DNA of 64,000 bases from Penaeicola halotolerans (GCF_016464625.1 NZ_JAEAGO010000001.1:558001-622000); one strand, 5' to 3'. Positions 26,419-35,389 are shown, counted from the first letter of the stretch. Program-made: numbers and translations. The notes: generated by a model not told the origin, from the sequence alone.

Positions 26419-27309
26419 ATGATATTCGGAAAAGTTGATGATCCTGATAATGTTAACTTCAATTTGCCACCAGATCATCTACAGACCAAAGAGGTTTTGA
26501 GTCGATATCCATCTGATCAAAATTTGGAAGTGTATGTAGGGTGCGCTAAGTGGAATAAGAAAGATTTAAAGGGATTTTATCCAAAGGGCGTAAAAGATGA
26601 GTTAGCCTATTATGCTACTCAATTTAATTCGATCGAGATGAACTCCACTTTTTACAATATGCCTGGTGCTGCACAAGTAGATGTCTGGGCTAATAAAACG
26701 CCAGAACACTTTAAGTTTTTTCCAAAGATTACCAATTCTATAAGTCACTTTAGTCGTTTGAAAGATGTGGATCAGGCCGTTGAAATGTACTGTGATGCGA
26801 TCAGTCATTTTGAAGATAAACTAGGATCTGTCTTTCTTCAACTTCATGATAAATTTTCACCAAATGAATGGCCTAAACTGGAGTATTTTATCAAATCTTT
26901 TCCAAAGGGTATTCCACTTGCCGTAGAAGTGAGACATGAAGATTGGTTTAGCAAAGCAGAAATAGCTGATGCGCTGTCTGAAGCACTCATAGCTGCCAAT
27001 CAAGCAAATATCATCGTAGATACTGCGGGTAGGAGAGATATGCTACACATGCGCCTGACAAATGATGTGGCATTTATCCGCTATGTAGGTGCTAATCACG
27101 CTAAAGACTATGATAGACTCGATGAGTGGATAGAGCGTATCAAAGTCTGGAGATCTCAGGGTTTGCAAAAGCTTTATTTCTTTGTACATCAAAATGTAGA
27201 GCTCGAATCCCCACTTTTATCAGCACATTTCATTAAGGGATTAAATAAAGCACTTGCGCTAGATATACCTGTGCCTAAGATGGGAAGTGTAGGGTCTCTA
27301 TTCGATTGA
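26419..27309 (+). CDS. DUF72 (YecE-like) family protein
   Basis: A 296-residue TIM-barrel-like DUF72 protein. Conserved features are YVGCAKWNKKDLKGFYP (residues 36-52), YYATQFNSIEMNSTFYNMP (about 66-84), FKFFPKITNSISH, LGSVFLQLHDKFSP, and AVEVRHEDWF near 170. These match the family's 'GtsGW', 'F.tvEiNstFY', 'f.f.vK' and 'vEfRh.sW' blocks. Biochemical function of DUF72 is unestablished. It ends 44 bases before the convergent dabA gene. Confidence 0.88.
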   Translation: MIFGKVDDPDNVNFNLPPDHLQTKEVLSRYPSDQNLEVYVGCAKWNKKDLKGFYPKGVKDELAYYATQFNSIEMNSTFYNMPGAAQVDVWANKTPEHFKFFPKITNSISHFSRLKDVDQAVEMYCDAISHFEDKLGSVFLQLHDKFSPNEWPKLEYFIKSFPKGIPLAVEVRHEDWFSKAEIADALSEALIAANQANIIVDTAGRRDMLHMRLTNDVAFIRYVGANHAKDYDRLDEWIERIKVWRSQGLQKLYFFVHQNVELESPLLSAHFIKGLNKALALDIPVPKMGSVGSLFD

Positions 27310-27353
27310 TATGATGATTGCGTTTTTTACTTCCTGATTTTATTGGCATTCAA

Positions 27354-29816
27354 TTACTGTACTCTCCCCCAATTGAGATCACCAGTATATTGATGAGATA
27401 TTTTGCCCTCTTTATCCATAGCGAAGAGAAATATCCATTGATTGTCGCAAAGTGCTTTTACATTTTGATGCTTCTCTAGGATATTATTCATAGCATCTAT
27501 AGGTGCTTCTATGACTACATTGAGTCTTAGTGGTTCGTGTTGATATTTGATGCCATCATGCACTGACTGCATCGGTAAGCCTATCCTAAGATCACCAGAG
27601 AATCCTTCTAAGACTCCCAGACCACCAGTTACATTATGTAGCGTCTTATTGCCAGCACCATATACTTTGTTATCCACTGTAGAGGCGTAATACTGCAAAT
27701 TAATCCAACTAGTTACCACCATCGGTGCAGTCATGATCAATTCTAATACGCTATAATTAGTGTCTAACTGAGATTCATAAGAGTGAAGAAAGGATTGTCC
27801 ACCTAAATCCAGATGTTTGGTTCTTTTGCGTGAAGCTACGATGAAATTAGAACATCCAGCCAGTCCCCACTCAGGTCTCACTTGTGACCAATCTCGGCTT
27901 CTCATGAATATGTTTTCTGAGACAGGTCCATTTATAGACATTCTGACTGCACGTTCTGTTCTTGTAGCTTCTCCAGCCTTTTGCAGGGAAATTTTGAGTG
28001 ATTCTAATTCAGTGATTTTTTCATTTGGTACTGCGTACTCATTGAAGATACTGACGATATCCGTAGTAGTATCATGTAGACAAGCTAGAAAAGTAGTAGT
28101 TTTTGGAATATCTATTCCTAAGTCTTTCAATCTTGTTCTGACTTCTGCTTCATTCAAAATAGCAGCAGCTACTTTGGCGTTAGGTTCGCCAGAATGACCT
28201 CCGCAAGCACCACAATCAAGCCCTGATGCATGTGGATTATTTACAGAAGTAGCACCATGCCCTACGATGAGCACAAAATCTGCAAAATCAGCTGTGAGGG
28301 ACATGGCTTTCAGGGCGTTATAGGCCATTTGTACTTGCTGATCAATAGACAAGCCCATTTGCTCATGCTGCGTTATTTGGACAGATTTCTCTGCAATTTT
28401 CGACTTGCTCATACTCATTTTGTATGGATGAGGAACTGGTCTAGAGAAACCAAAAGAATCAGAAATCAATTTTGGCAGATAGGTGATACCAAGTGGGCTT
28501 ACAAAGCTAAAACATGTTACTGCTCCTGATTTGAAAGATTTCCAAATCTGCTTGAAACTGCTTCGGAGTACACGTTTTTCTACGATGGTACGATCTACTT
28601 CTTCTGAGATGGTCTCCTTTATTTTTGGTCCTGACTTGATCAGTACTGGGCATTGATCGATTCCTTGTGTATGTGCTAAGGGAGTAAAAGAAATAGGGAA
28701 AGCAAAAAAACCAGCAAAACCTAAAGTGTCTATTTGATTATCGACTAGTTCTAAATTTCTTCTGTAAACCTCAGACCTGACATCTATACAGAATATAGCT
28801 TGTGCTTTGGGTGTGTAAGTCTCTCCTGATACTTGATCGCTTGATTTATTTATTTTGGATATCAGGGATTTCTGTGCTGCTATATCAAAAGCTTCTTGAA
28901 GGATCAGCAGATCTGCTAATGTCTCATTTGTTAGCGAGCTATCTTCTAACCTCTTCTTTGCGTCTAGCCATGAGACAAATAGTTTGGCACTTTCTTGACA
29001 TTGGTAGACTGTGGCTTCCCAGCTGACAAGTATGGCCAAAAATTGTAACGTCTTATCAGATTCTTGCCCATTTAGTCGAGCTTCCCAATCAAGTCGTGCT
29101 GCGTGCGCTGCCCAACCACCCATTTTGAGCAAAAGGCTATGGAGATAGCTATCAAGACCCTCTTGAGGAACAAATAAGATGTCTAGTGCTAATTGAGTAG
29201 CTTTAATATAATCTTTTGGGAATGACTTTATTGTTTTTCGAAATTCCTTCAAACCTGCGATTTCAGGAGTCAGATCATTTTCTGCTTCCAATCGCCAAGC
29301 TTCATAGAGATCGAGATTTGTATCTGCTGCAGACCATTGTGCTTGACCATTATCAAAGTAGGAGGATGCCCAAGCAGATATTCTAGCGATCATTAACCTG
29401 TTGTAGTCCTTATTATCCACTCGTGATGCTACATCTAGCATGGTGAGAGTAGTATCAGGTAAAAGAGGCCTTTGTTGACTTTTTACTCTGTTAATAAAGT
29501 CTGTTTCCCGCTCGTTGACTAGTGTATGCTTACTGATGGCTTGTTTGATATCCTCTTTTGTGATGATACCTTCGGCTATTTTTTCAAGATAAAAGGAGAT
29601 AGGCAAAGTCATATTGATACCACCAAGCTGTGATAGCTGCTGGGCAGCAGCACCAAATGACTGATCAGCTATTCCTTGATAGGGATTGACCGCTACAAAG
29701 TGTTCTAATGGCCAAACAGGGGCTATTTTTTTACATGCAAGCTCTAGTGTTTCCTTCAATGTCTCAGTATCTATTTTCTTTCTATACAATAGCATCTCTT
29801 CTTTCATCAGATTCAT
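27354..29816 (-). CDS. dabA: Inorganic carbon uptake subunit DabA (DUF2309)
   Basis: An 820-residue soluble, peripheral subunit of the DAB inorganic-carbon accumulation complex. It is beta-carbonic-anhydrase-like: AIFCIDVRSE supplies the Cys and Asp zinc-site residues, and GHGATSVNNPHASGLDCGACGGHSG supplies the His and second Cys. In the DAB model, DabA hydrates CO2 to bicarbonate, driven by the cation-flux partner DabB. The ATG at 29816 overlaps the dabB stop by one base (TAATG), so the pair is translationally coupled. The start may be Met1 or Met4. The length fits the family. Confidence 0.93.
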   Translation of the reverse strand: MNLMKEEMLLYRKKIDTETLKETLELACKKIAPVWPLEHFVAVNPYQGIADQSFGAAAQQLSQLGGINMTLPISFYLEKIAEGIITKEDIKQAISKHTLVNERETDFINRVKSQQRPLLPDTTLTMLDVASRVDNKDYNRLMIARISAWASSYFDNGQAQWSAADTNLDLYEAWRLEAENDLTPEIAGLKEFRKTIKSFPKDYIKATQLALDILFVPQEGLDSYLHSLLLKMGGWAAHAARLDWEARLNGQESDKTLQFLAILVSWEATVYQCQESAKLFVSWLDAKKRLEDSSLTNETLADLLILQEAFDIAAQKSLISKINKSSDQVSGETYTPKAQAIFCIDVRSEVYRRNLELVDNQIDTLGFAGFFAFPISFTPLAHTQGIDQCPVLIKSGPKIKETISEEVDRTIVEKRVLRSSFKQIWKSFKSGAVTCFSFVSPLGITYLPKLISDSFGFSRPVPHPYKMSMSKSKIAEKSVQITQHEQMGLSIDQQVQMAYNALKAMSLTADFADFVLIVGHGATSVNNPHASGLDCGACGGHSGEPNAKVAAAILNEAEVRTRLKDLGIDIPKTTTFLACLHDTTTDIVSIFNEYAVPNEKITELESLKISLQKAGEATRTERAVRMSINGPVSENIFMRSRDWSQVRPEWGLAGCSNFIVASRKRTKHLDLGGQSFLHSYESQLDTNYSVLELIMTAPMVVTSWINLQYYASTVDNKVYGAGNKTLHNVTGGLGVLEGFSGDLRIGLPMQSVHDGIKYQHEPLRLNVVIEAPIDAMNNILEKHQNVKALCDNQWIFLFAMDKEGKISHQYTGDLNWGRVQ

Positions 29817-31405
29817 TAAGCTTTAGTTGATTTACTATTGTTTAAATCAAGAGCACCGATGAGTTTGTCAAAGAGTGCATTGGCATAAAAACCGTTTCTA
29901 AAGTGTATCGCAAAAGCTTTATACTTTGGATTTGATTTTAGTGTAGGTGCTATCATTTGGATGATCACAGCGATTATGGAAAAGAAAAGAATGAATCCAA
30001 ACAAATAGAGCTTTGCCTGACTTGGTGTCGTCAAAAATGGAATTTGACTTGCTATGATATGATGCATGGCTGATTCTAAAGAGAAAAAGGCTAAGCTGAC
30101 AACTGACGCAAGGATGATTGCTTGCAGTATCAGCTTTGGATTCCATGCTGTAGAGATAGCATCAGTGAGTATTCGTGTTAGTCCAAGACTGATCACTGCT
30201 CCGACTAGCAATAATGATAATTCTTTGTCAAACTCTATTCCCCAGAGTAAAGCAAATCCAGTGTACATAAGTATGGCTAAGCATAAGCCTAATAAGACTT
30301 TCCATAATTTAACTTTTTTAGGAAGCTTGCCCACTCTTGCGATTTTAACACGATCTATGACACTGCCAGTGGATAAGAAAGCATGTGCTTTATAGAAAGA
30401 ATGCGCAACTAAGTGGAGCATGCCAGCAGCATATACACCCAAACCACCTAGCATTAAACTAAAACCCATGTGGCCTACACTGGAGTAGCCCAGTGCTGTT
30501 TTGACGGAAGTTTGTGTCATGTAAGCGATGGAAGCAAAAATAGCTGTGAATCCTCCTAAAAATATCAAGAACAGAGGAGCTACTGTGCTGACATCAAGCA
30601 CGTATGCCATCCGAATGATAAGAAATGGTCCAGCATTGAGCAGACCAGCGTGGAGTAAAGCTGAAACTGGTGTAGGCGTCTCCATGACTTCTACCAGCCA
30701 GCCATGCGTAGGAAATTGAGCTGATTTAAGTACTGCTGCTAAAGCTAGAAAGAGTGCCGCAACTTCGATTTGCCAAGAAATCATAAATGCTCCTGATTGG
30801 ATCGACTCAAATATCAGTTGAAAGTCTCCACTGCCAAATGCCTTGTAAAGTAATAGTATAGCGATTAAGAGACAGGCATCACCTAATCTAGCCAAGATAA
30901 ATTTCTTTTTGGCAGCATTTTGAGCGGTAATTCGCTCTGGATAAAAGATCAAAAGTCTGTGCAGTGTCACACTAGCCATCACCCAAGCCAAGAAAAGTAA
31001 ACCTAAATTACCAGCAGTCACTAATAGGAATACAGTAGCAAATGTAGCTGCAAGACGACCAATAAAAGCTCCATGCTTGGCATCTCCATCTAGGTAATTG
31101 ATGCTAAACTTGATGATAAAAAAGCTTAGAATGGCAATCATATTCATCATCAAGACGCTTAGTGCATCGAACCGGATGCTTAAACCAAGCTCATTGATAC
31201 CCAATGTTTCTGAGGTGAAATAACCGTATTGATAAACCCCAAAGGCGCAGATCAAAGCAGCAAGCATACTGATGATAGAGGCTATCTGAGCAAAAAAGAT
31301 GGTTTTTAGTGGCTTGATACCTGGCTCAAACCATGAGTAAAGGGCTACTAACAAAAAACTAATTGGTGCTGACAAACCAATAAAAACTAAAACATCTTCT
31401 GACAT
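29816..31405 (-). CDS. dabB: Inorganic carbon uptake subunit DabB (NuoL/MrpA-like)
   Basis: A ~529-residue integral membrane protein of the proton-conducting NADH-quinone oxidoreductase/Mrp antiporter family, with about 14 hydrophobic helices. FLSTGSVIDR, LGYSSVGHMGFSLMLGGLGVYAAGMLHLVAHSFYKAHAFL and PTHGWLVEVMETPTPVSALLHAGLLNAGPFL are the conserved NuoL-type channel segments with Lys, His and Glu residues. In the DAB system it couples cation flow to DabA. I start at 31405 (MSEDVLVFIGLSAP); the frame is open 24 codons upstream but those residues are polar and unlike the family. A LysR gene diverges 124 bases away. Confidence 0.9.
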   Translation of the reverse strand: MSEDVLVFIGLSAPISFLLVALYSWFEPGIKPLKTIFFAQIASIISMLAALICAFGVYQYGYFTSETLGINELGLSIRFDALSVLMMNMIAILSFFIIKFSINYLDGDAKHGAFIGRLAATFATVFLLVTAGNLGLLFLAWVMASVTLHRLLIFYPERITAQNAAKKKFILARLGDACLLIAILLLYKAFGSGDFQLIFESIQSGAFMISWQIEVAALFLALAAVLKSAQFPTHGWLVEVMETPTPVSALLHAGLLNAGPFLIIRMAYVLDVSTVAPLFLIFLGGFTAIFASIAYMTQTSVKTALGYSSVGHMGFSLMLGGLGVYAAGMLHLVAHSFYKAHAFLSTGSVIDRVKIARVGKLPKKVKLWKVLLGLCLAILMYTGFALLWGIEFDKELSLLLVGAVISLGLTRILTDAISTAWNPKLILQAIILASVVSLAFFSLESAMHHIIASQIPFLTTPSQAKLYLFGFILFFSIIAVIIQMIAPTLKSNPKYKAFAIHFRNGFYANALFDKLIGALDLNNSKSTKA

Positions 31406-31529
31406 GCTATTGGGTTTAATGAAACTGAGATAGTGAGTCCAAAACGTTATATTTTTCTCTCCACAAAATTGCCTCAAAAGATTGATAAGTTTTTATTTAT
31501 ATTAGCTATCTGAATCATAAACTATTTTT
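31406..31529. promoter_or_regulatory. Shared divergent promoter region of dabBA and the LysR gene
   Basis: The 124 bases between the two divergent starts are AT-rich and must hold both promoters. LysR proteins usually bind such spacers and regulate the divergent operon. I do not see a convincing TAnnTTTG box or a clear T-N11-A site by eye, so only the location is asserted. Confidence 0.4.
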
Positions 31530-32423
31530 ATGAATTACACTATTCATCAATTAAAGATCTTCTTGAAAGTCGTACAAACGAGAAGTATCACCAAGGCATC
31601 GGAAGAGCTTTTCATGACACAGCCTGCTGTGTCTATACAATTGAAAAATCTTCAAGATCAGTTTGATATCCCATTGACAGAGATCGTAGGCAGGCAGCTT
31701 CACATCACGGAGTTTGGAGAGGAGGTAGCCATCATCGCTGAGCGTGTGATCCAAGAATTGGAAAATATCAACTACAAGACCCAAGCTTTTCAGGGGATTT
31801 TGACAGGGAAACTCAAAATCTCAGCGGCCTCTACGGGTAAGTATGTGATTCCATACTTTTTGAGTGGGTTCTTAGAAAAGCACACCGGTGTAGACCTTGT
31901 GCTAGATGTGACTAATAAAGGGAAAGTCATCGAAAGTCTAAGAAACAATGAGATTGACTTTGCGCTCGTGTCAGTGCTTCCTGAGAAGCTCGCTGTAGAA
32001 GAAGAGATCTTAGTAGAAAACAAGCTTTACCTGATGGGCAACGAACCTGATCGGGAAGAGGGCAAGCCACTCATCTATAGAGAAGAGGGATCTGCTACTC
32101 GTGTCGTCATGGAAAAGTACTTTATCTCTCAAGAAGGGCAGCATCGCAAGCAAATAGAACTTACTTCCAATGAAGCAGTCAAACAAGCGGTGATCGCAGG
32201 GATGGGTCACTCGATCATGCCACTGATCGGTATGAAAAATGAACTCATTAGTCAAGAAATATACATTTATCCTGTAGAAGGTTTGCCGATCAAGACAGAC
32301 TGGCGCTTGGTATGGCTTAAAGGGAAAAAGCTCTCTCCAGTCAGTCAAGCCTTCCTAAAGCATGTCCAATCAGCCAAAGTGGATATCATCGAGAAATACT
32401 TTAGTTGGTACTTGAGGTATTAG
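31530..32423 (+). CDS. LysR family regulator, probable CO2-response control of dabBA
   Basis: A 297-residue LysR-type regulator: winged HTH at 1-60 (TIHQLKIFLKVVQTRSITKASEELFMTQPAVSIQLKNLQ) and a periplasmic-binding-like effector domain (about 90-290). It resembles the CbbR/CmpR branch by its N-terminal 'IHQLKIF..V....S.TkAaE.L..tQPAvS.QlK.L'. Its divergent placement against dabBA makes regulation of inorganic-carbon uptake the natural inference, as reported for some dab operons. The effector is not visible. Confidence 0.87.
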   Translation: MNYTIHQLKIFLKVVQTRSITKASEELFMTQPAVSIQLKNLQDQFDIPLTEIVGRQLHITEFGEEVAIIAERVIQELENINYKTQAFQGILTGKLKISAASTGKYVIPYFLSGFLEKHTGVDLVLDVTNKGKVIESLRNNEIDFALVSVLPEKLAVEEEILVENKLYLMGNEPDREEGKPLIYREEGSATRVVMEKYFISQEGQHRKQIELTSNEAVKQAVIAGMGHSIMPLIGMKNELISQEIYIYPVEGLPIKTDWRLVWLKGKKLSPVSQAFLKHVQSAKVDIIEKYFSWYLRY

Positions 32424-32512
32424 ATAAATGCTGGCAGACATGTGCTTATGAGAAAATTATTTCTATATTTATTCATATTATTAAAGTGGTACTGTTTAAA
32501 ATTAAGGTAATT

Positions 32513-32770
32513 ATGAATAGAATAAAGCTTATAAATATAATCTCTGCCATTTTGATGGTCATGATTTTAGTCATCGTATTTATGCTTAAAAACTTTGTAT
32601 GGGTGATTCCAGTATTTGCAATAGGTCTTGTCTTACAAGTGATGCTTTACCTAGAGCATAAGAAAAATGGAGCACATCAAGCTTACCTAAAAGAAAAAGG
32701 CCTAGTAGTCTTATGCTCTATTGGCTTGATTGTTTTCTTGTTCATCAAGCATACTTGGATTGATGGGTAA
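32513..32770 (+). CDS. Small membrane protein, three predicted helices
   Basis: With ATG 32513 (MNRIKLINIISAIL) the product has 85 residues and hydrophobic helices at about 5-24, 27-46 and 62-80, joined by a short basic loop (LEHKKNGAHQAYLKEKG). The frame is open 36 codons further upstream into the LysR gene's 3' end, but a start there would overlap the LysR stop. I do not recognise the family. It is the last backbone-like gene before the accessory region. Confidence 0.55.
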   Translation: MNRIKLINIISAILMVMILVIVFMLKNFVWVIPVFAIGLVLQVMLYLEHKKNGAHQAYLKEKGLVVLCSIGLIVFLFIKHTWIDG

Positions 32771-33077
32771 ATCACTCGACTATTCATTTAAATAAAGAAG
32801 CCTTCCAGAAAGCATTTAACTTTTAGTAAGGCTTTTATCATTTAAAGAGATTGACCTTTGAATGATAGTGCTTTAAGAATTACTTCCCGATGCAAAATAT
32901 TTGAAACGCTTTTAACATACTGAAATTCAGCGTGTTGCTAAAAGTGTAGAAACGCATTAGCAACAAAAAACGCTTAGGAATGTCAAACTAAGCGATAATA
33001 AAGGAAAAATCGAGAGGTACGGACATAAAAAAACCGCTCCACAAAGGAAGCGGTTTTCAAGGAAAACACCAATCGCT
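32771..33077. other. Intergenic region with nested inverted repeats
   Basis: A 307-base gap. An AGCCTT/AAGGCT pair (32799-32804 and 32828-32833) with T-rich flank may end the upstream gene. Two neat inverted repeats follow: TGTTGCTAA (32933-32941) with TTAGCAACA (32957-32965), and CGCTTAG (32971-32977) with CTAAGCG (32988-32994). The minus-strand terminator of the DUF6266 gene is at the right end. The paired inverted repeats could be a protein-binding site or an element boundary. Confidence 0.55.
33027..33057 (-). terminator. Terminator of the DUF6266 gene
   Basis: AAAACCGCT (33030-33038) pairs with AGCGGTTTT (33049-33057). On the minus strand the stem is followed by a run of seven T (complement of 33027-33033). 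It lies 21 bases beyond the stop codon at 33078. Confidence 0.85.
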
Positions 33078-33719
33078 TTACGCAACTGTTACAGAGCCTA
33101 AATAAACGCTGTTAGCGACTTTAGTTCCGTCTTCTGATACAAACCCTAAGAAGACTTCAACATCTTCTCCTGAGTACTCAGAAGGCACTGGAATGGTCGC
33201 TGATCCGGCAGACCTTGCTGGTCCCGCAGTGGTGAACACTGCTTCCCCTCGGGTAGTGTTCAAAAGAGCAATCAGAGCCTTGTCTGTTGCTTGAGCACTT
33301 CCGCTTCCTGAATTGTCTGTCCAGGTTGCTTCTACGTTTCCAGCACTTGGAGAAGTAGCTGCACCGTTGGCCGAACCTGTCAAGTTACCACGAGTAACCA
33401 ATGCACTTGCATAGTCAATCATGAAGTTTGGATAAGCTCCGGTAACTGCATTGTTCAGGTTGTAAGACATGGCCGCATTGAATTGGGTCATACGGTTTGC
33501 ATACAACTTGAAACCTACTCTCAGGAAGTCTGTCATTGGTTGCAAGAACCTTAAGACAGTTGAGAATTTCGAACGCTGGTCAACTTGACCTTCTGTTCTT
33601 GGGTTCGCTACACTGGAAGGTTTGATGCGCAGGTAATCGATGCCCTTCCAAGTTCCACCGATTACATTCCCTACTTGGCCTGATACGCCACCGAGAATAC
33701 CTTGATTAATTTTTCCCAT
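33078..33719 (-). CDS. DUF6266 family protein
   Basis: A 213-residue protein beginning MGKINQGILGGVSGQVGNVIGGTWKGIDYLRIKPSSVANPRT, which is the hallmark N-terminus of DUF6266, a family often found in several copies per Bacteroidota genome. The rest is Ala/Gly/Ser/Thr-rich and beta-like (TWTDNSGSGSAQATDKALIALLN, AVFTTAGPARSAGSATIPVPS, VEVFLGFVSEDGTKVANSVYLG), resembling a repeat or structural protein. No signal peptide is visible. Function unknown. It has its own terminator and marks the left side of the accessory region. Confidence 0.82.
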   Translation of the reverse strand: MGKINQGILGGVSGQVGNVIGGTWKGIDYLRIKPSSVANPRTEGQVDQRSKFSTVLRFLQPMTDFLRVGFKLYANRMTQFNAAMSYNLNNAVTGAYPNFMIDYASALVTRGNLTGSANGAATSPSAGNVEATWTDNSGSGSAQATDKALIALLNTTRGEAVFTTAGPARSAGSATIPVPSEYSGEDVEVFLGFVSEDGTKVANSVYLGSVTVA

Positions 33720-33897
33720 CTCTTTACGATTTTTAAGGAGTTAAACATTTGCTTGGACTTGACACGGACTTACCATGGATTTGCCCTTCGCCAACTAAAT
33801 TACTTCAAGAATTAGGCGGTAGTTCTCTTTTGGGTGCTGTTGCGGTAGAGTGCTTTATTTTGCTTTTGTTGCCCTGTTTTTTTGGCAGGGCAGGAAG

Positions 33898-34332
33898 TTA
33901 CCCTGCACCTGTTTCTTTCATCATGTTATAAAATATGGCTTGTCTGGCAGTATCAATCATCTTTAGTGTGACCTTGATTTTTTGCTCGTTGGTATCGAGT
34001 AATTGAAGGGCTTGAATTGCCTTTTGAAATGCCTGGGCTTTGCAGCTTGCTTTGGTGGAGCTTTCCCGGATCAGCTTTCGGATTTCATCAATAGTCACAA
34101 ATGGAATCACGGAGCCTTTCAGGAGATAATGAAATGATTTTGACCTCCATAATCCAAAGCAAAGCCAAAAGAGAAATTCCCTGTCCTCTTGGTTGTCGGT
34201 GAGGCAAACAAAGCAATTCGGGCAAGCGTTGTTGAGCGGTTTCCCGCTATTCAATCCTTTATTCAGGATAAAGAAGTGCGGCTGTTGGTAGCTGCTTTCC
34301 AGTCGGTGTGTTTTGATACGAAACGATTTCAT
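33898..34332 (-). CDS. DUF6943-like protein, commonly linked to mobile elements
   Basis: Starting at 34332 (MKSFRIKTHRLESSYQQPHFFILNKGLNSGKPL) the product has 144 residues. NACPNCFVCLTDNQEDREFLFWLCFGLWRSKSFHYLLKGSVIPFVTIDEIRKLI is the conserved core I associate with DUF6943, with a CxxC pair. Members are often found in conjugative elements of Bacteroidota; their role is unknown. The frame is open 17 codons upstream, but that extension is not family-like. A TGCCCTG/CAGGGCA hairpin lies just beyond its stop (about 33870-33892). Confidence 0.7.
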   Translation of the reverse strand: MKSFRIKTHRLESSYQQPHFFILNKGLNSGKPLNNACPNCFVCLTDNQEDREFLFWLCFGLWRSKSFHYLLKGSVIPFVTIDEIRKLIRESSTKASCKAQAFQKAIQALQLLDTNEQKIKVTLKMIDTARQAIFYNMMKETGAG

Positions 34333-34438
34333 ACAGTGAGCCATTAAAGTTTTGCTCGCTGCGCTTCGCATAGATTTTTTCAAAAGAGAAAAGAAAAAAG
34401 GGAAAAAAAGAAAAGAGAAAGCTGACTTTTAGGAGGGT

Positions 34439-34575
34439 GAGGCTCGGCTGTCAAGGTTTTTGGAAAAAATACTACCCGAAGGGTGGAGATTTTTTTCAAA
34501 ACCCGTAGGGCTTGACCTTGACTGTCCGAAAGTGCGGTTGGCATGTGCGAGCCCGCCTATCTTTGCTTTTCTCTT
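34439..34575. repeat. Structured element, copy 1
   Basis: Three nested pairings: GGCTCG (34441-34446) with CGAGCC (34548-34553), GTCAAGG (34450-34456) with CCTTGAC (34516-34522), and a core hairpin at 34464-34496 in which AAAAAAT pairs with ATTTTTT around ACCC-GAA-GGGT. The core and the right edge (CGCCTAT.CTTTGCTTT-like) recur in copy 2. It could work as RNA or as folded single-stranded DNA. Confidence 0.6.
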
Positions 34576-34797
34576 TTTAAAATTTTCCCTTAACGAGTAA
34601 AAAAAAGAGCCCCCTTAAAAGGAAGCTCTGAAAGGCACAACTCGAACCAAAAAACACGAAGCGTATAATCTGTGATACCACAACGCTGAATGCCTGCATG
34701 GAACGGATGGCCTGAGGTGCGAACGCCCGCCAACAACCACCGGCTGCCGAAACGGACTCTGAATAATAACTTAAACATAATGCCCTGTCAATACAGG

Positions 34798-34925
34798 ACG
34801 GTGCGATTGCAGCAAGGGCTGTGGGAAAAAAATACTACCCGTAGGGTGGAGATTTTTTTACCAAACAGGCGAAGCGAACCCTTGCAGCTCTCGCATCCGC
34901 ACGCCTGTAACTTTGCTTTATGTTT
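34798..34925. repeat. Structured element, copy 2
   Basis: Same architecture as 34439-34575: outer GTGCG (34801-34805) with CGCAC (34898-34902), CAAGGG (34813-34818) with CCCTTG (34879-34884), and the same A-run/ACCC-GTA-GGGT/T-run core at 34826-34859. The stems differ in sequence from copy 1 but keep pairing, a hint of selection on structure. A shorter diverged relative (GTGGGAAAAAA ... GGCGAAGCC) starts near 35168. Confidence 0.6.
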
Positions 34926-34985
34926 GAGTTATTTATTGACCAGAATTAAGGTCGAATTGAAGGATTAGAAAATTGGAATCTGTTG

Positions 34986-35141
34986 CTATGAAGATGCTAT
35001 TGCAAGCATGAAACACATAAATCCTATGAAAGCTACTATCAGAATTTTAACCCACAAAGGACTGTCGGTATCTGTCTTGTAAACACCTTCTTCATCCCTG
35101 GGAAATATCAGATAATAAAAATCTTCAAATAGATCTTTCAT
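34986..35141 (-). CDS. 51-residue single-helix membrane protein
   Basis: ATG at 35139-35141 opens a 51-codon frame ending TAG at 34986-34988. The product starts MKDLFEDFYYLIFPRDEEG, has a charged middle (VYKTDTDSPLWVK), and closes with one clean hydrophobic helix, ILIVAFIGFMCFMLAIA (about 33-49), and two Ser. The acidic/aromatic N-terminus plus C-terminal helix look like a tail-anchored peptide. It sits alone inside an otherwise non-coding, structured stretch. Function unknown. The composition is protein-like, unlike the neighbouring low-complexity frames. Confidence 0.5.
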   Translation of the reverse strand: MKDLFEDFYYLIFPRDEEGVYKTDTDSPLWVKILIVAFIGFMCFMLAIASS

Positions 35142-35389
35142 GGTCAACGAATTTACTGAATTGTGCGGTGGGAAAAAAGCGGGAAACGCAGGTAAACCAA
35201 GGCGAAGCCATTTCTGCGAGCCGCCTGCGAGCGGAGCAAGGGTGGTGGCTGCAAAAGCCCGAAGAATGAGGGCGGCAGACGCCTACCGTTTACGGCAGGG
35301 CTGGCGTGTTTTTTTGCATCAGGGTCGGCAAAGGCAAGGGTAGCGACTGAACGGAACGAAACGATTGTTTGAAAGGAATGGAGCAATAA

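Larger units (their letters stand above)
34384..34985. other. Gene-free stretch holding two copies of a structured element
   Basis: No credible gene. It begins with an A/G-rich tract (about 34384-34425), partly complementary to the T/C-rich tract at about 34563-34590. Between these and again downstream lie two copies of a foldable element (34439-34575 and 34798-34925), described separately. Short frames here (such as 34590-34778) have no protein-like composition. Confidence 0.65.

Noticed and set aside
33749-33931. 60-codon plus-strand frame between the DUF6266 and DUF6943 genes
   Set aside because: It includes a G/C-rich hairpin and overlaps the DUF6943 gene end; no signal or domain.
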